Below, piece after piece: positions 8,660 through 18,196 of a DNA stretch of 64,000 bases. The stretch spans positions 62,001-126,000 of the forward strand of contig NZ_LMEW01000002.1 of the NCBI RefSeq assembly GCF_001426525.1, written 5' to 3'. Positions within the stretch are counted from its first letter, which is position 1, and each line of letters begins with the position of its first letter. Made by a program: the position numbers and the translations under genes. This stretch comes from Massilia sp. Root133. GTDB taxonomy: Bacteria > Pseudomonadota > Gammaproteobacteria > Burkholderiales > Burkholderiaceae_D. The notes below the pieces were generated by a model that ran no database searches, had not been told where the DNA came from, and saw nothing but the letters and a program-made list of their open reading frames with translations.

Positions 8660-11398
8660 TTAGGAAGTGCCACGGTTACGCTGCGATAGCCGTTTCTCGG
8701 CATCCTCACCGTCGGCCCGATAACCTTTATTCGATAACTGTTGTTCGTTGTACTCGGGACTATCCGGATCGGATTCCATCCGCTCTCGCGCTATCGGCAC
8801 ATCGTGCAGCGTGCCATTATGTAGACGAACCTGATAAGTCGCTCCCTTCTCGGCTTTGTCCACCGTCAGGCGCCCGTACTCATCGAATAAACCTTTTTTG
8901 ATTTCCGCGCCGTCTTTCAGCAGCGTATAGGGTTGTCCCGCAAACAGCGCTGGGGATGGCCCCGGGATGTGCTGGACTGAAAACGCCACATGGTGTTCAG
9001 GCGGAGTTTCCTTCAATGCAACCTCGATTGGCTTTGCTTCGGGAACGGGACCATTGGCTGGTCCGACCATGGCATGCTGGGCCGCATGTGAGCGCCAAGT
9101 GCCGTTGGTGCCTTCTTCGATACCCGATGCATTCCAGCGGGAATAGCTACCTCCGCCGTTGATCACGACTTCTTCCTTCGCCGTAATCGAGATACGATTG
9201 GCAGAATGCGTAATGTTCAGCTTGGCGAGAATATTGACGCTTTCCTTCAATGCCGTGATGTCGATGTCGGCACTGGCGGACACCAATTTCATGCCGGCCT
9301 TGTAGGCAAAAAGGCGTACGGCCTCCTTGACACTGACCAGCAAACTTTTTCCGGCGCTAATACTGGCATGTCCACCGCAAGTTAGGGCGTTGTGCTCAGT
9401 ACTGATCATATGGGTTGAGCCTTCCGTGCTGGCTTCTATGCCGGCGGGACTGGCAAGTGTCAAATGAGGCGATTGAAACTCCGGAAACTGGCCTTTTTCA
9501 CGCGAATTTTTCTGCCCGTTGATTGCCTTGATCTGGGCTTGAATCGCCTGGACGACGTGATCCTGATCGCCGCTTTGATGGGCCTGAGCCTGCAGTGCTG
9601 CTTGGGACAGATTGTCGAGCAGGTCGTGACCTTGCGTCATACGAGCCAGGGTTTCGGCCATGTCCGTGATGTGCGCCTCCGCATCGGGGCGCGCTTCGGT
9701 GGTGATCAATAAACCCTGTTGCGCACGCAAAGCGCCGTGCCCATCCGTGCGAAGCTCGAATCCCTGGCCTCTGGGGTCCTTGCGTCCGGCGTTGTCCTCG
9801 ATGCGGGTAATATAGCCGAGGCTAAGCTGGCTGGCCTGGTGGTCGCTCTTTAACTGGGCCTGGATCTGGTTGGCCGTATCGTCGAGCACGAGATGGTTGC
9901 TGCGTCCGCCCGGCTGGTTGCCGCCGCCTGCGGTCAACTCCCGGCTGCGCAAGCCCGTCAGCGCCTGTTGTTCCGGCAGTTTCCAGGGCGGCATCGTGCT
10001 CTGGTTGTGCACACATCCAGTCACCAATGGGTGGTCTGGATTACCGTCGAGCCATTGCACAACGACCTCTGAACCGACTCGCGGATGGCTCGTCAGTCCT
10101 TTTTCGCCGCCAGCCCAGTTGGTGGCGACCCGCACCCAACAGCTGCTTGTCCCATCGCGGTCCCAATGAAAGCGAACTTGAATGCGTCCGTATTCGTCGA
10201 CGTTCAGGCTGCCTCTTTCTTCGGGACCGACAACCAGCGCGGTTTGCAACGCCAACAATTTGGTATCGGTGCTCGCAAAACCACGTCCCGGGCGCCACGG
10301 CACGTTCTTGGGCTGACAAATGAAGCTGTTCTTGTATTCGGATGCCGTGTCTTTGCCGTGCAGGTAATTGTTGCTGGCTTCGTGATACACCTCAAGGATC
10401 AGAAATTCATTGTCCTTTGCCGTGTAATTGAAGTGACCGACCAGCCGAAACCACTTCCCTGGGGCGACGCTTCTGTTGTTGCCGCGCGCTTGGCAATACG
10501 TGCCGCGCGCCTCCATTTCTTCCATGCGTTGACGGGCCAGACGGTACGCCCCTGCCCGTTGTCTAAAGCCGTAATGACCTTCGTAGCTATGCACTTCCAG
10601 TCGAGGAATGTCGCCTTGCTGATTGATGGTAGTGGTATCCACATGCGTTGGACGGGGACTCTTGAAGTCGAATCCGCTGATCGCGGACTGCGCTGATGCC
10701 GATTGACGCACCGTGCTCCAATGCGCAATCGCGTCTTCTTCTTGAGAACCTTCCTTGCTGTGATAGCGGATGTCAGGTGGATACGTATCAATAGGCTCGA
10801 CACTGGGAGTGTCATCGGTGATCGTCAGCGTATGTCCCTTCTCCGTATGGTCGTACCAATACGCGTAGCCGTCCGCTTCCCAGCGCCGGGACAAATAATT
10901 GTGGTCCGACTCCGACCATTGAGTGCACATGGTGTATTGCGGCTGTTCACCCAGGACTTTCCATTCCCAGACAGGAAGCTGTCCATATTCCTTCAGGATT
11001 TCCGCAGTTTGCTGCTGAAGGGTCTGGTTATGAAACAAACGGTTATTTTGACGCAACCGCGCGTAGTGCAGCCAAGGAACGAGCTTTGCTTCATAAAAAG
11101 CAACGCCGCCATCGGTTTTTACGAGTTTAAATTCAGAAACGTAGCCCGTGAATGGCCGCAATTTGCCATTAGCCTGCACCAATGAAATGCAAAGTAACTT
11201 GCCTTGCATCGTTTCGAGCCCAATGCTTGCATTGTCGCTAAGCAGTTCGACGGTGAACTCGAAGTCCCGTGACAACGATTCCGTACCGCTGAAACGATTG
11301 ACCATGAGCCGGCTTGGGGGCGCATCGTCATGCGGGAAAGATAAACGCAGCAGGCGTTTGTTCTGGTGGGCTTGTAGTAAGTCTTGCAGGAGCGTCAT
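8660..11398 (-). CDS. vgrG: VgrG spike protein with DUF2345 and C-terminal extension
   Basis: 912 aa type VI secretion spike. The N-terminal part (about 1-380) is the phage-tail gp27-like Vgr domain. Around 395-465 lies the gp5-like OB fold with EYGRIQVRFHWDRDG and PRVGSEVVVQWLDGNPD. A DUF2345 beta-helix follows (about 625-780; ASPAGIEASTEG, SVKEAVRLFAYKAG). The last ~90 residues hold a transthyretin-like stretch (LFDEYGRLTVD, TYQVRLHNGT), the kind of extension that recruits lipase effectors in other VgrGs. It heads the leftward cassette. No T6SS sheath, ATPase or membrane-complex gene is in the window, so it depends on a core cluster elsewhere. Confidence 0.93.
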   Translation of the reverse strand: MTLLQDLLQAHQNKRLLRLSFPHDDAPPSRLMVNRFSGTESLSRDFEFTVELLSDNASIGLETMQGKLLCISLVQANGKLRPFTGYVSEFKLVKTDGGVAFYEAKLVPWLHYARLRQNNRLFHNQTLQQQTAEILKEYGQLPVWEWKVLGEQPQYTMCTQWSESDHNYLSRRWEADGYAYWYDHTEKGHTLTITDDTPSVEPIDTYPPDIRYHSKEGSQEEDAIAHWSTVRQSASAQSAISGFDFKSPRPTHVDTTTINQQGDIPRLEVHSYEGHYGFRQRAGAYRLARQRMEEMEARGTYCQARGNNRSVAPGKWFRLVGHFNYTAKDNEFLILEVYHEASNNYLHGKDTASEYKNSFICQPKNVPWRPGRGFASTDTKLLALQTALVVGPEERGSLNVDEYGRIQVRFHWDRDGTSSCWVRVATNWAGGEKGLTSHPRVGSEVVVQWLDGNPDHPLVTGCVHNQSTMPPWKLPEQQALTGLRSRELTAGGGNQPGGRSNHLVLDDTANQIQAQLKSDHQASQLSLGYITRIEDNAGRKDPRGQGFELRTDGHGALRAQQGLLITTEARPDAEAHITDMAETLARMTQGHDLLDNLSQAALQAQAHQSGDQDHVVQAIQAQIKAINGQKNSREKGQFPEFQSPHLTLASPAGIEASTEGSTHMISTEHNALTCGGHASISAGKSLLVSVKEAVRLFAYKAGMKLVSASADIDITALKESVNILAKLNITHSANRISITAKEEVVINGGGSYSRWNASGIEEGTNGTWRSHAAQHAMVGPANGPVPEAKPIEVALKETPPEHHVAFSVQHIPGPSPALFAGQPYTLLKDGAEIKKGLFDEYGRLTVDKAEKGATYQVRLHNGTLHDVPIARERMESDPDSPEYNEQQLSNKGYRADGEDAEKRLSQRNRGTS

Positions 11399-12188
11399 AA
11401 GCCGTTGTTCGTTGCGTTGGGAACTGGCGTATTAAACTATTGATTCTATGGTTGAAATAAGAAATTGATGATGCAGAGTTTCGTTCTTATGTTTCAAATC
11501 AAAAGACAGGCGGCGTGTATTCGACGTCAATGCTCGGGTGTAGTATTGCGGAGGCTAACCGCGATATGCCGCGGCCAACGTACACAAGTGGTTCGGAGCG
11601 CACACGCGAGAGAACGGGGCGATTGGAAGTCATGGGCTACATGCATGATTACGAAAAACGCAAAAGGCATGGAACGGAAGACTGAACTCGTTTGCCGAAC
11701 CTGCAATCCAAAGCGCGTTTGCCAAACGATGCCAAGCATGCTGGATGCACGCCTTCGTCTCGGTTGCGGTCATGACAAGGTGGGCAAACAGGGGACGGAA
11801 TACCTGCGAGGTTGGTACTCTATCAGAGCATCACGGCTCTAAAATGCGTCCTTTGTCACAGGGCTGATTTGACATTTGCGCCGACCTGTTCAGGCAACGA
11901 CCATTGAACGACGGACGTATATTGACCGGTTGCCTGTACAGGAACCAGCGTGTTTGGCCTTCAGGAAAGGTAGTCGATGCGTCATGGTCGGCAGGACGAT
12001 CGCATCGCCATCATCGACGTCCGGTTCGATTTCCGGACACGGTACCGGGACCAACTTGCGGGACTGACCGTGTATTCGCCGGGGACAGCCAGCAATGCCG
12101 GCCAGCATGGCAGCTGGCCGTCGACACTGCGTCATCCCGGCAGAGTGCCAAAATGGGCGTCCAGCCTACCGAAATGATGCATTGAGTT
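11399..12188. other. Gene-less low-GC stretch upstream of vgrG
   Basis: About 790 bp between vgrG and the S33 hydrolase. Open frames of 60-125 codons exist on both strands but they overlap one another, lack RBSs and resemble no family. A TAGAAT hexamer on the minus strand about 50 bp upstream of vgrG may belong to its promoter. It could be decayed DNA at the island edge. Confidence 0.5.
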
Positions 12189-13289
12189 TTACTGCGCGAG
12201 CGGCCGGACGTACGTCAGCAGGCTGACGAGCGTCTTGCCCGGCTCCTCCCACGGCACCATGTGCGCCGACCGCTCGAACCACACCGCCTGTTTCGACGGC
12301 GCCTTTACCTGTTTGAGCCACACCTCCGTCGGTGCCGTCGGCGTCGTGTAATCGTGCCGGCCCAGGAACATCACCACCGGGATCGGGAAGCTTTTCACGT
12401 TCGAAAAATCCACCTGCACGAACTCTGGCAGGATGCGGCCCAGCGTGAGCAGGCTGCCCTGGTCGATGTCCTTCACCTGCTGCGCATCGTATTCGGGCGA
12501 CAGGCGCGGGCCGTCGAAATAATAGGCCGACTCGCTGCGGTAGGCGCTCAATCCGCCGTAGTACTGCGGCCATTTGCGCGCCACGATGATGCGTTCGCGC
12601 GTGATCGGCTGGTTGCCGGGGTAGGGCGCGATCGACTGCAGGTCGCGCAGCGCTTCCTCGTTCTTGTGCGCCTTCGCCTGTGCCAGCGCGTAGTCGAAGC
12701 TGATGCGCTCGTTCTCGCGCACGCTGATCACCTGGCCGATGCCGACGTAGGCATAAAACAGGTCCGGACGTTTCAGCGCCGCCTTCATGCTCACGATGGT
12801 GCCCCAGCTGTGGCCCATCAGGACCAGCTTCTTCTTGCCGTAGCGCCGGCGCAGGTGCTCGGCCACTTCGATGGCGTCGTCGACGTAGCGGTCGATGTGG
12901 ATCGTGTCCGCGACCTGCGCGGGATCGGTCTCGCCGTACGTCTTGCCGGCGCCGCGCTGGTCCCAGTTCGCGATGGTGAAGTATTCCTCGAGCGGGCGTT
13001 CGAACTGCCACAGGGTCGGCGTGACGGGCGACGCGGGGCCGCCGTGCACGAACAGGATCATCGGGTTGTCGCGCTCCTGGCCGCGCACGGTGAGCCACTG
13101 GTCGATGCCGCCGATGCGCGTCTTGTACGATTCCTGCACGCCGTGCGGCGCGACGATTTTATCGAGGTCCGCCACGATGGCGCGGGCTTGCGCCCATGCC
13201 TGCGTCCGCACTTCCTGAATGTTGTCGTCCTGCGCGCGCACGTTCGCGCATGCGACGGCGAGCAGTGCCCAGATCCAGATCCGCTTCAT
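12189..13289 (-). CDS. Secreted alpha/beta hydrolase, S33 (proline iminopeptidase-like)
   Basis: 366 aa from the ATG at 13289, which has GGAG upstream and starts a clean signal peptide (MKRIWIWALLAVACANVRAQ); the longer frame to 13472 has no such features. The oxyanion-hole motif HGGP and the nucleophile motif GHSWG are present, and a late Asp (GRHDYTT) and His (RSAHMVPWE) can complete the triad. The family releases N-terminal residues or acts on related esters and amides; the substrate here is unknown. It is a single leftward gene divergent from the aminotransferase. Confidence 0.85.
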   Translation of the reverse strand: MKRIWIWALLAVACANVRAQDDNIQEVRTQAWAQARAIVADLDKIVAPHGVQESYKTRIGGIDQWLTVRGQERDNPMILFVHGGPASPVTPTLWQFERPLEEYFTIANWDQRGAGKTYGETDPAQVADTIHIDRYVDDAIEVAEHLRRRYGKKKLVLMGHSWGTIVSMKAALKRPDLFYAYVGIGQVISVRENERISFDYALAQAKAHKNEEALRDLQSIAPYPGNQPITRERIIVARKWPQYYGGLSAYRSESAYYFDGPRLSPEYDAQQVKDIDQGSLLTLGRILPEFVQVDFSNVKSFPIPVVMFLGRHDYTTPTAPTEVWLKQVKAPSKQAVWFERSAHMVPWEEPGKTLVSLLTYVRPLAQ

Positions 13290-13447
13290 ACCGATTCTCC
13301 TTATGGGTGATGTGCAGGCAGTGTAAGGAATCGGCTCCGGGCCGGCAGGCCCGATGGCATGGATTGCGCATTGCGCGGTATGAGATGCAGACGGCGCGGA
13401 TGGAATACTTGATACACTTGTTCGACTGTCAACCGATCGAGCCCACC

Positions 13448-14677
13448 ATGAACCATTCCAACCTCCAGCCATCCCGCAACGACATCCTCCCGCCCCACGT
13501 CGACCATCTCAGCGCCATCCTGCCGGACGATCCGTTATTGATGATGGGCGCCGGCCCGGTGCCCATCCCCAGCGCGGTGGCCCGCGCGAATTCGCTGGTC
13601 ATCAACCACCTGGGCGAGACCATGGCGAAGATCATCACCCAGGTCAAGGACATGGCGAGATACGTCTTCCAGACCCGCTCCAACTGGGTGCTGGGCGTGG
13701 CCGGTCCCGGATCGGCGGCGATGGAAATGGCGATCTGCAATCTGGTCTGGCCCGGCACGCGCGTGCTCTCGATCTGCAATGGCTTCTTCAGCGGCCGCAT
13801 GGCGGAAATGAGCCGCCGCGCGGGGGCCGACGTCGTCACGATGAACGAGATCTTCCCGCACTCGATGTCGCTGGAAAGGCTGGAAGCGCTGCTGGACGAA
13901 CACCGGCCGCACTGCCTGACGCTCGTCCAGGGCGAAACGTCCAACACCACGTTCAACAACGACGTGAAGAACATCGCGCGGCTGGCGAAGGCGCGGGGCT
14001 GCCTCGTCATCGTCGATGCCGTGTGCACGCTCAGCACGACGCCGTTCGAGATGGACGACTGGCAGGTCGATGCCGTGATCACGGGCGGGCAGAAAGGGCT
14101 GTCGTCGATTCCGGGCGTCTCGCTGCTCGCGTTCTCCGACGCCGCGTGGAGCCGGATCCGCGAACGGCCCACGCCGAATACGCACTGGTGCCTGGACGCC
14201 CTGCTGGCCGAGAATTTCTGGCACAAGGCGTCGTACCACTACACGGCGCCGGTGTCGGGCGTGCTGGCGCTGCACGAAGCCTTGCGCCTCGTGTGCGAGG
14301 AAACGCTGCCCGTCAGGTTCGCCCGCCACCTGCGCTGCTCGACCGCGCTGCAGGACAGCATCGAGGCGATGGGCCTGTCCCTGTTCGCGCCCGCGGAATC
14401 GCGGCTCAATTCGGTGGTCGGGATCAATCTGCCGGAGGGCATCACCAACCAGGCCGTCTGCTCCACGATCTCGAGCCGCTACCAGGTCGAGATCTCGGGC
14501 GCCTTCGGCCTGCCGATCGTCCGGATCGGGCAGATGGGCGAGCAGTGCCGCGCGCATCACCTGTTCCGCACGGTGCACGCGCTGGGCAGCACGATGCGCG
14601 ACCTGGGCGCGACCGTGGATCTGCCGTCCGGCATGGCGGAACTCGAGAACTCGCTGCAGCGCTCCAAGGCCGACTGA
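13448..14677 (+). CDS. Class V PLP-dependent aminotransferase (alanine-glyoxylate aminotransferase-like)
   Basis: 409 aa. The PLP-lysine region ITGGQKGLSSIPG fits the alanine-glyoxylate / serine-glyoxylate / pyridoxamine-pyruvate aminotransferase group, as do GPGSAAMEMAICNL and VDAVCTLSTTPFEMDDW. The start at 13448 opens MNHSNLQPSRND, matching where family members begin; upstream codons in frame look like intergenic sequence. Amino donor and acceptor cannot be told apart from sequence. Its stop (14675-14677) directly abuts the stop of the convergent S46 peptidase gene. Confidence 0.85.
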   Translation: MNHSNLQPSRNDILPPHVDHLSAILPDDPLLMMGAGPVPIPSAVARANSLVINHLGETMAKIITQVKDMARYVFQTRSNWVLGVAGPGSAAMEMAICNLVWPGTRVLSICNGFFSGRMAEMSRRAGADVVTMNEIFPHSMSLERLEALLDEHRPHCLTLVQGETSNTTFNNDVKNIARLAKARGCLVIVDAVCTLSTTPFEMDDWQVDAVITGGQKGLSSIPGVSLLAFSDAAWSRIRERPTPNTHWCLDALLAENFWHKASYHYTAPVSGVLALHEALRLVCEETLPVRFARHLRCSTALQDSIEAMGLSLFAPAESRLNSVVGINLPEGITNQAVCSTISSRYQVEISGAFGLPIVRIGQMGEQCRAHHLFRTVHALGSTMRDLGATVDLPSGMAELENSLQRSKAD

Positions 14678-16837
14678 TTACAGCACGCCCATCTCCTTGA
14701 GAAGGTTGTCCGCATGGTCGACCTTCTCCATGTTCCACAGGATGTAGCGGACGTCGACCTGGATGTCGCGCGTGGCGCGCGGATCGAAATCCCAGTCGGA
14801 GATGATCGAATCGAGCGTGCCGTCGAACGCGAGGCCCACCAGTTCGCCGCGCGCGTTCAATGCCGCCGATCCCGAGTTGCCGCCCGTGATGTCCAGCGTG
14901 GCGAGGAAGTCGACGGGCACCGTCTTCAGCTTCGGATCGGCCCAGCGGCCGAAGTCCTTCGCGCGGATGGCGGCCAGCTGGCGCGCCGGCGCATTGAACT
15001 CGCCTTCGCCCGTGTGCTTGGCGACGACGCCCTTCACGGTCGTGAACGCGGTCCATGAGCCGGTGCCGTCGGCGCCGTAGTCGCGGCCCTTGACGTTGCC
15101 GTACGTGACCCGCAGGGTGCTGTTCGCATCCGGATACACGGCGCGGCCCTTGCTGTTCATGTACGCGATCTTCGCCTTCATGGTGCTGGCGTAGGTCTTC
15201 TGGATGCGCCCCGCCAGTTCGTCCTCTTCCGCCTCGCGCTTCATGTCGGCGTCGTACATCGCGACGGCGGCCTTGATGAAGCTGTCGCTGCTGGCCCTGA
15301 ATTCCTGCGGGGTCTTCGTCAGCCACGCCGTGCGCACCTCCTTGTCCTGCAGGTGCGAGCCTGCGTAGATGCGGTCCAGCGCCGCTTTCAGCTCGGCCTC
15401 GCTCATGCCCGGCCCGATGCCCAGCGCGCCGTCGAAGGCGGCGTCGTGCTGGTCGACCGGCTGCGCGTTGTACTGCTTCAGGAAGTTCAACACGAGGGCC
15501 TTGTCGACCTTTTCGTCATACGTGCGGTCCTGGCCGCCGATGACGGACGCCAGGCGCGGCAGGTCGCGTTCCTGGTAGCCGGACTTGCGTTCGATGTCCG
15601 GCTTCATGCGCTCGTTCGCCAGCCGGTACAGGGTGCGCGCCGAGTTCAGGAAGCGCGGCACCGAATACCCGAGGAAGAACTCGCGCCGCGAGTCGGCGTC
15701 GCGCCGGGCGATCAGTTTTTCGACCGCCTCGATGTCCGCACCGAATTCGGCCTTGCGCCGCGGGTCCGCGGCGACCCAGGCCTTCAGCGCATTGTGCTCG
15801 GCCGTCTTGCGCGCGAGGATGTCGCTGCCTTCGTAGCTGGCGATCATGCCCTTGCGGTTCTTGTAGTAGTTGTTGACGCTCGCGATCTGGCCCGCGTACT
15901 TCAGGTGCGCGGCGGGGTCGTTCTTCGTCTCGCGTTCGATGACGGCCAGCGTCTCGCCCGACGCCTTCACGAAGGCCGGATAATTCCAGTCGAACGTGAA
16001 CGCCACTTCCGACGGCAGGCGGTGCCGGTTCGTGCGGCCCGGGTAGCCGAGGGCCATGACGAAATCGCCTTCCTTCACGCCGTCCTGCGCGATCCTGAGC
16101 CACAGCTTCGGGCGGTACGGGACGTTGTCCTTCGCGTAGTCCGCGGCCTTGCCGTCGCGGCTGACGTAGGCGCGATAAAAGCCGTAGTCGCCCGTGTGGC
16201 GCGGCCACATCCAGTTGTCCGTGTCGCCGCCGAACTTGCCGATGCCGCCAGGCGGCGCGTGCACGAGGCGCACGTCGCGGATCTCGAGCTGCTTGATGCG
16301 GTAGAACTCGAGGCCGCCGTAGAAGCTCGCGACGGTGCAGCGGTAGCCGGCATCCTTCTCGCATTCGGCGACGAGTACTTTCTGGTTCTTCTCCATCGCA
16401 TCCAGGCGTGCCTTGCCCGTCAGTGTCGCGACGTCGGGCGTGATCACGCGCGTGCTGACGTTCGTGACTTCCTCCGTGACGAACACGCGGCTGCCCGGCG
16501 CGGCGGGCAGTTCCTCCGCCATCGTCTTCGCGAGGAAGCCGTCGGCGAGCAGGTCGCGCTGCGGCGTGGAGTTCACGGCCACGCTGTTGTACACGCAGTG
16601 GTGGTTCGTGATCACGAGGCCTTGCGGCGACACGAACGACGCCGAGCAGCCGCCCAGGCTCACGACGGCGCCCATCGGGAACGCGGTCAGCCGGGTCAGG
16701 GTGCTTGGGTCGAGCTTGAGGCCGGCAGCCTTGAGTTGCTGCGCGATTTGCGGCAGCTGCTGCGGCATCCACATGCCCTCGTCGGCCTGTGCGGAAAACG
16801 AGGCGACAATCGCGAGCGCAATGAGGGTTTGTTTCAT
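14678..16837 (-). CDS. S46-family dipeptidyl-peptidase (DPP7/DPP11 type)
   Basis: 719 aa, the usual length for family S46, with signal peptide MKQTLIALAIVASFSAQA and so probably periplasmic. The chymotrypsin-like catalytic His lies in VITNHHCVYN and the catalytic Ser in GNSGSAALNARGELVGLAFD. S46 enzymes remove dipeptides from N-termini, DPP7 preferring hydrophobic and DPP11 acidic P1 residues. The specificity residue was not assigned here. The cardiolipin-synthase-like gene lies 10 bp upstream in the same direction, so the two may share a transcript. Confidence 0.92.
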   Translation of the reverse strand: MKQTLIALAIVASFSAQADEGMWMPQQLPQIAQQLKAAGLKLDPSTLTRLTAFPMGAVVSLGGCSASFVSPQGLVITNHHCVYNSVAVNSTPQRDLLADGFLAKTMAEELPAAPGSRVFVTEEVTNVSTRVITPDVATLTGKARLDAMEKNQKVLVAECEKDAGYRCTVASFYGGLEFYRIKQLEIRDVRLVHAPPGGIGKFGGDTDNWMWPRHTGDYGFYRAYVSRDGKAADYAKDNVPYRPKLWLRIAQDGVKEGDFVMALGYPGRTNRHRLPSEVAFTFDWNYPAFVKASGETLAVIERETKNDPAAHLKYAGQIASVNNYYKNRKGMIASYEGSDILARKTAEHNALKAWVAADPRRKAEFGADIEAVEKLIARRDADSRREFFLGYSVPRFLNSARTLYRLANERMKPDIERKSGYQERDLPRLASVIGGQDRTYDEKVDKALVLNFLKQYNAQPVDQHDAAFDGALGIGPGMSEAELKAALDRIYAGSHLQDKEVRTAWLTKTPQEFRASSDSFIKAAVAMYDADMKREAEEDELAGRIQKTYASTMKAKIAYMNSKGRAVYPDANSTLRVTYGNVKGRDYGADGTGSWTAFTTVKGVVAKHTGEGEFNAPARQLAAIRAKDFGRWADPKLKTVPVDFLATLDITGGNSGSAALNARGELVGLAFDGTLDSIISDWDFDPRATRDIQVDVRYILWNMEKVDHADNLLKEMGVL

Positions 16838-16847
16838 GGCTTGTCCT

Positions 16848-18125
16848 TTATAGCTGCGCCCCGATCAGGTCGGCCAGCTTGCCGCCGATTTTCTCCATGA
16901 ATGGACGGTTTTGCCACGCCTGCAAGGTGATGGGGCGCGCGTGTTTCCAGTCGTCTTCGAAGACAGCTTCTTGTTGCTTGGCAAAGTCAGGATCGAGCAC
17001 GTTCAGGTTGGCCTCGTCGTTGAGGATGAACGAGCGGTTGTCGAAATTGGTGGAGCCGACCGAGACGAGCAGCGAATCGACGACCAGTGCCTTCACGTGG
17101 TACATCGTCGGCTGGTACTCGGCCATCTTGATGCCGGCTTCCAGCAATTCGCCCCAGCGCTCGCGCGAGGCGGCGCGCACGATGTCGGAATCGATGATGG
17201 GACCCGGCGTGATGATGCGCACGTCCACGCCCCGTTTCGCCGCCGCGACGAGCGCCTTCACGGCCAGTTCGTCCGGCACGAAGTACGAGTTCGACAAGTG
17301 AATCGTGTGGCGCGCCGCCGTGATGGCCAGCAGGTACATCAGGTGCATGCTCTCGCTGCCGCCCGTGGGCGAGCTGGAGAACATCTGCGCGGGCATGTCG
17401 CCCTGCGCGACGAGGGCCGGGAAGTAGGCAGGCCCGTCGAGGACGGCGCCCGTCGCCTTGGTCCAGTTGTCGTTGAACACGGCCTGCATCTGGCCGACGA
17501 CCGGGCCTTCCACGCGGAAATGCGAATCGCGCCAATGCTCGGGATCCTGGGCGTGGCCGCGCCATTTGTCCGCGATGCCGACGCCGCCCGTGAAGCCGAC
17601 CTTGCCGTCGACGATCAGGAGTTTGCGGTGCGTGCGGTTGTTCAGGCGCGCGAGTTTCCACCAGACGGGTTTGTGGTAGCGGTGCACTTCGACGCCGGCG
17701 CGGCGCATCTCGTCGAGCGACTTGTCGTCGATCTTCATGCTGCCGATCCAGTCGAGCAGCACGTGCACCTTGACGCCGGCGCGCGCCCGTTCCGACAGCG
17801 CGTCCGTGAATTCGCGGCCGATCGTGCCTTCCCAGTAGATATAGGTTTCGAAGCTGATGGACTTTTGCGCCGAGCGGATCGCGTCCAGCATGGCGGGAAA
17901 AATCTTGTCGCCGTTGAGCAGCACTTCGGCCTTGTTGCCCTCGATGATGGGCGGGCCCAGCAGCACGCCCAGCGAGCGGCGGAATTGCGGATCGTCCGTG
18001 TCGTACAGGCGCGTGAGCTGCGTGTCGATCTTTTTTTCGCCGGGTGCAAAGTTCAGCACGAGCAAGCCTGCCACGAGCGTGGCGATGCAGGTGATGAGGA
18101 CGACCATGGGACGTTTGATACGCAT
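16848..18125 (-). CDS. Cardiolipin synthase-like phospholipase D protein
   Basis: 425 aa from the ATG at 18125. One N-terminal transmembrane helix (about residues 6-24) is followed by two PLD domains with HKD motifs HRKLLIVDG and HVKALVVDS, the latter followed by VGSTNFDNRSF, as in cardiolipin synthases of the ClsA/ClsB type. It probably joins phosphatidylglycerol units or transfers phosphatidyl groups at the inner membrane. A TTG start at 18155 is in frame but falls inside a terminator hairpin, which argues for 18125. No good SD is visible at either site. Confidence 0.85.
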   Translation of the reverse strand: MRIKRPMVVLITCIATLVAGLLVLNFAPGEKKIDTQLTRLYDTDDPQFRRSLGVLLGPPIIEGNKAEVLLNGDKIFPAMLDAIRSAQKSISFETYIYWEGTIGREFTDALSERARAGVKVHVLLDWIGSMKIDDKSLDEMRRAGVEVHRYHKPVWWKLARLNNRTHRKLLIVDGKVGFTGGVGIADKWRGHAQDPEHWRDSHFRVEGPVVGQMQAVFNDNWTKATGAVLDGPAYFPALVAQGDMPAQMFSSSPTGGSESMHLMYLLAITAARHTIHLSNSYFVPDELAVKALVAAAKRGVDVRIITPGPIIDSDIVRAASRERWGELLEAGIKMAEYQPTMYHVKALVVDSLLVSVGSTNFDNRSFILNDEANLNVLDPDFAKQQEAVFEDDWKHARPITLQAWQNRPFMEKIGGKLADLIGAQL

Positions 18126-18144
18126 GAGTTCGACTTTAAGACGT

Positions 18145-18175
18145 AAAAAAACCAACGCCAGCCGACGTTGGTTTT
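18145..18175 (-). terminator. Terminator between the GlsB-like gene and the cardiolipin synthase-like gene
   Basis: A perfect 10-bp stem (AAAACCAACG / CGTTGGTTTT, 8-nt loop), followed on the minus strand by a seven-T run. It ends only 20 bp before the start of the next gene, so it either insulates that gene or lets through partial readthrough. Confidence 0.8.
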
Positions 18176-18196
18176 CAAAGCGGGGCTTGCACCTGC

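Larger units (their letters stand above)
3352..12188. other. Lower-GC accessory island carrying a T6SS effector cassette
   Basis: From the end of the permease to the S33 hydrolase, base composition drops visibly (around 50-55% GC in sampled lines, against about two-thirds G+C on either side). All recognised genes read leftwards and include vgrG, a PLD effector, a Sel1-repeat lipoprotein and a PAAR protein. No integrase, transposase or flanking direct repeat was seen, so the mechanism of acquisition is unknown. Boundaries are drawn at the flanking core genes. Confidence 0.6.

Noticed and set aside
11465..12185. Short frames upstream of vgrG on both strands (e.g. 11465-11842, 11890-12135)
   Set aside because: Mutually overlapping, no RBS, no recognisable family, odd residue composition.
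13290..13472. N-terminal extension of the S33 hydrolase to 13472
   Set aside because: The ATG at 13289 has an RBS and starts a proper signal peptide; the extension runs through the divergent promoter region.
15353..16900. 515-codon plus-strand frame
   Set aside because: Shadow of the S46 peptidase gene; no similarity and composition typical of antisense GC-rich frames.
18126..18155. TTG start of the cardiolipin synthase-like gene at 18155
   Set aside because: It falls inside the loop and stem of the terminator hairpin and has no RBS.
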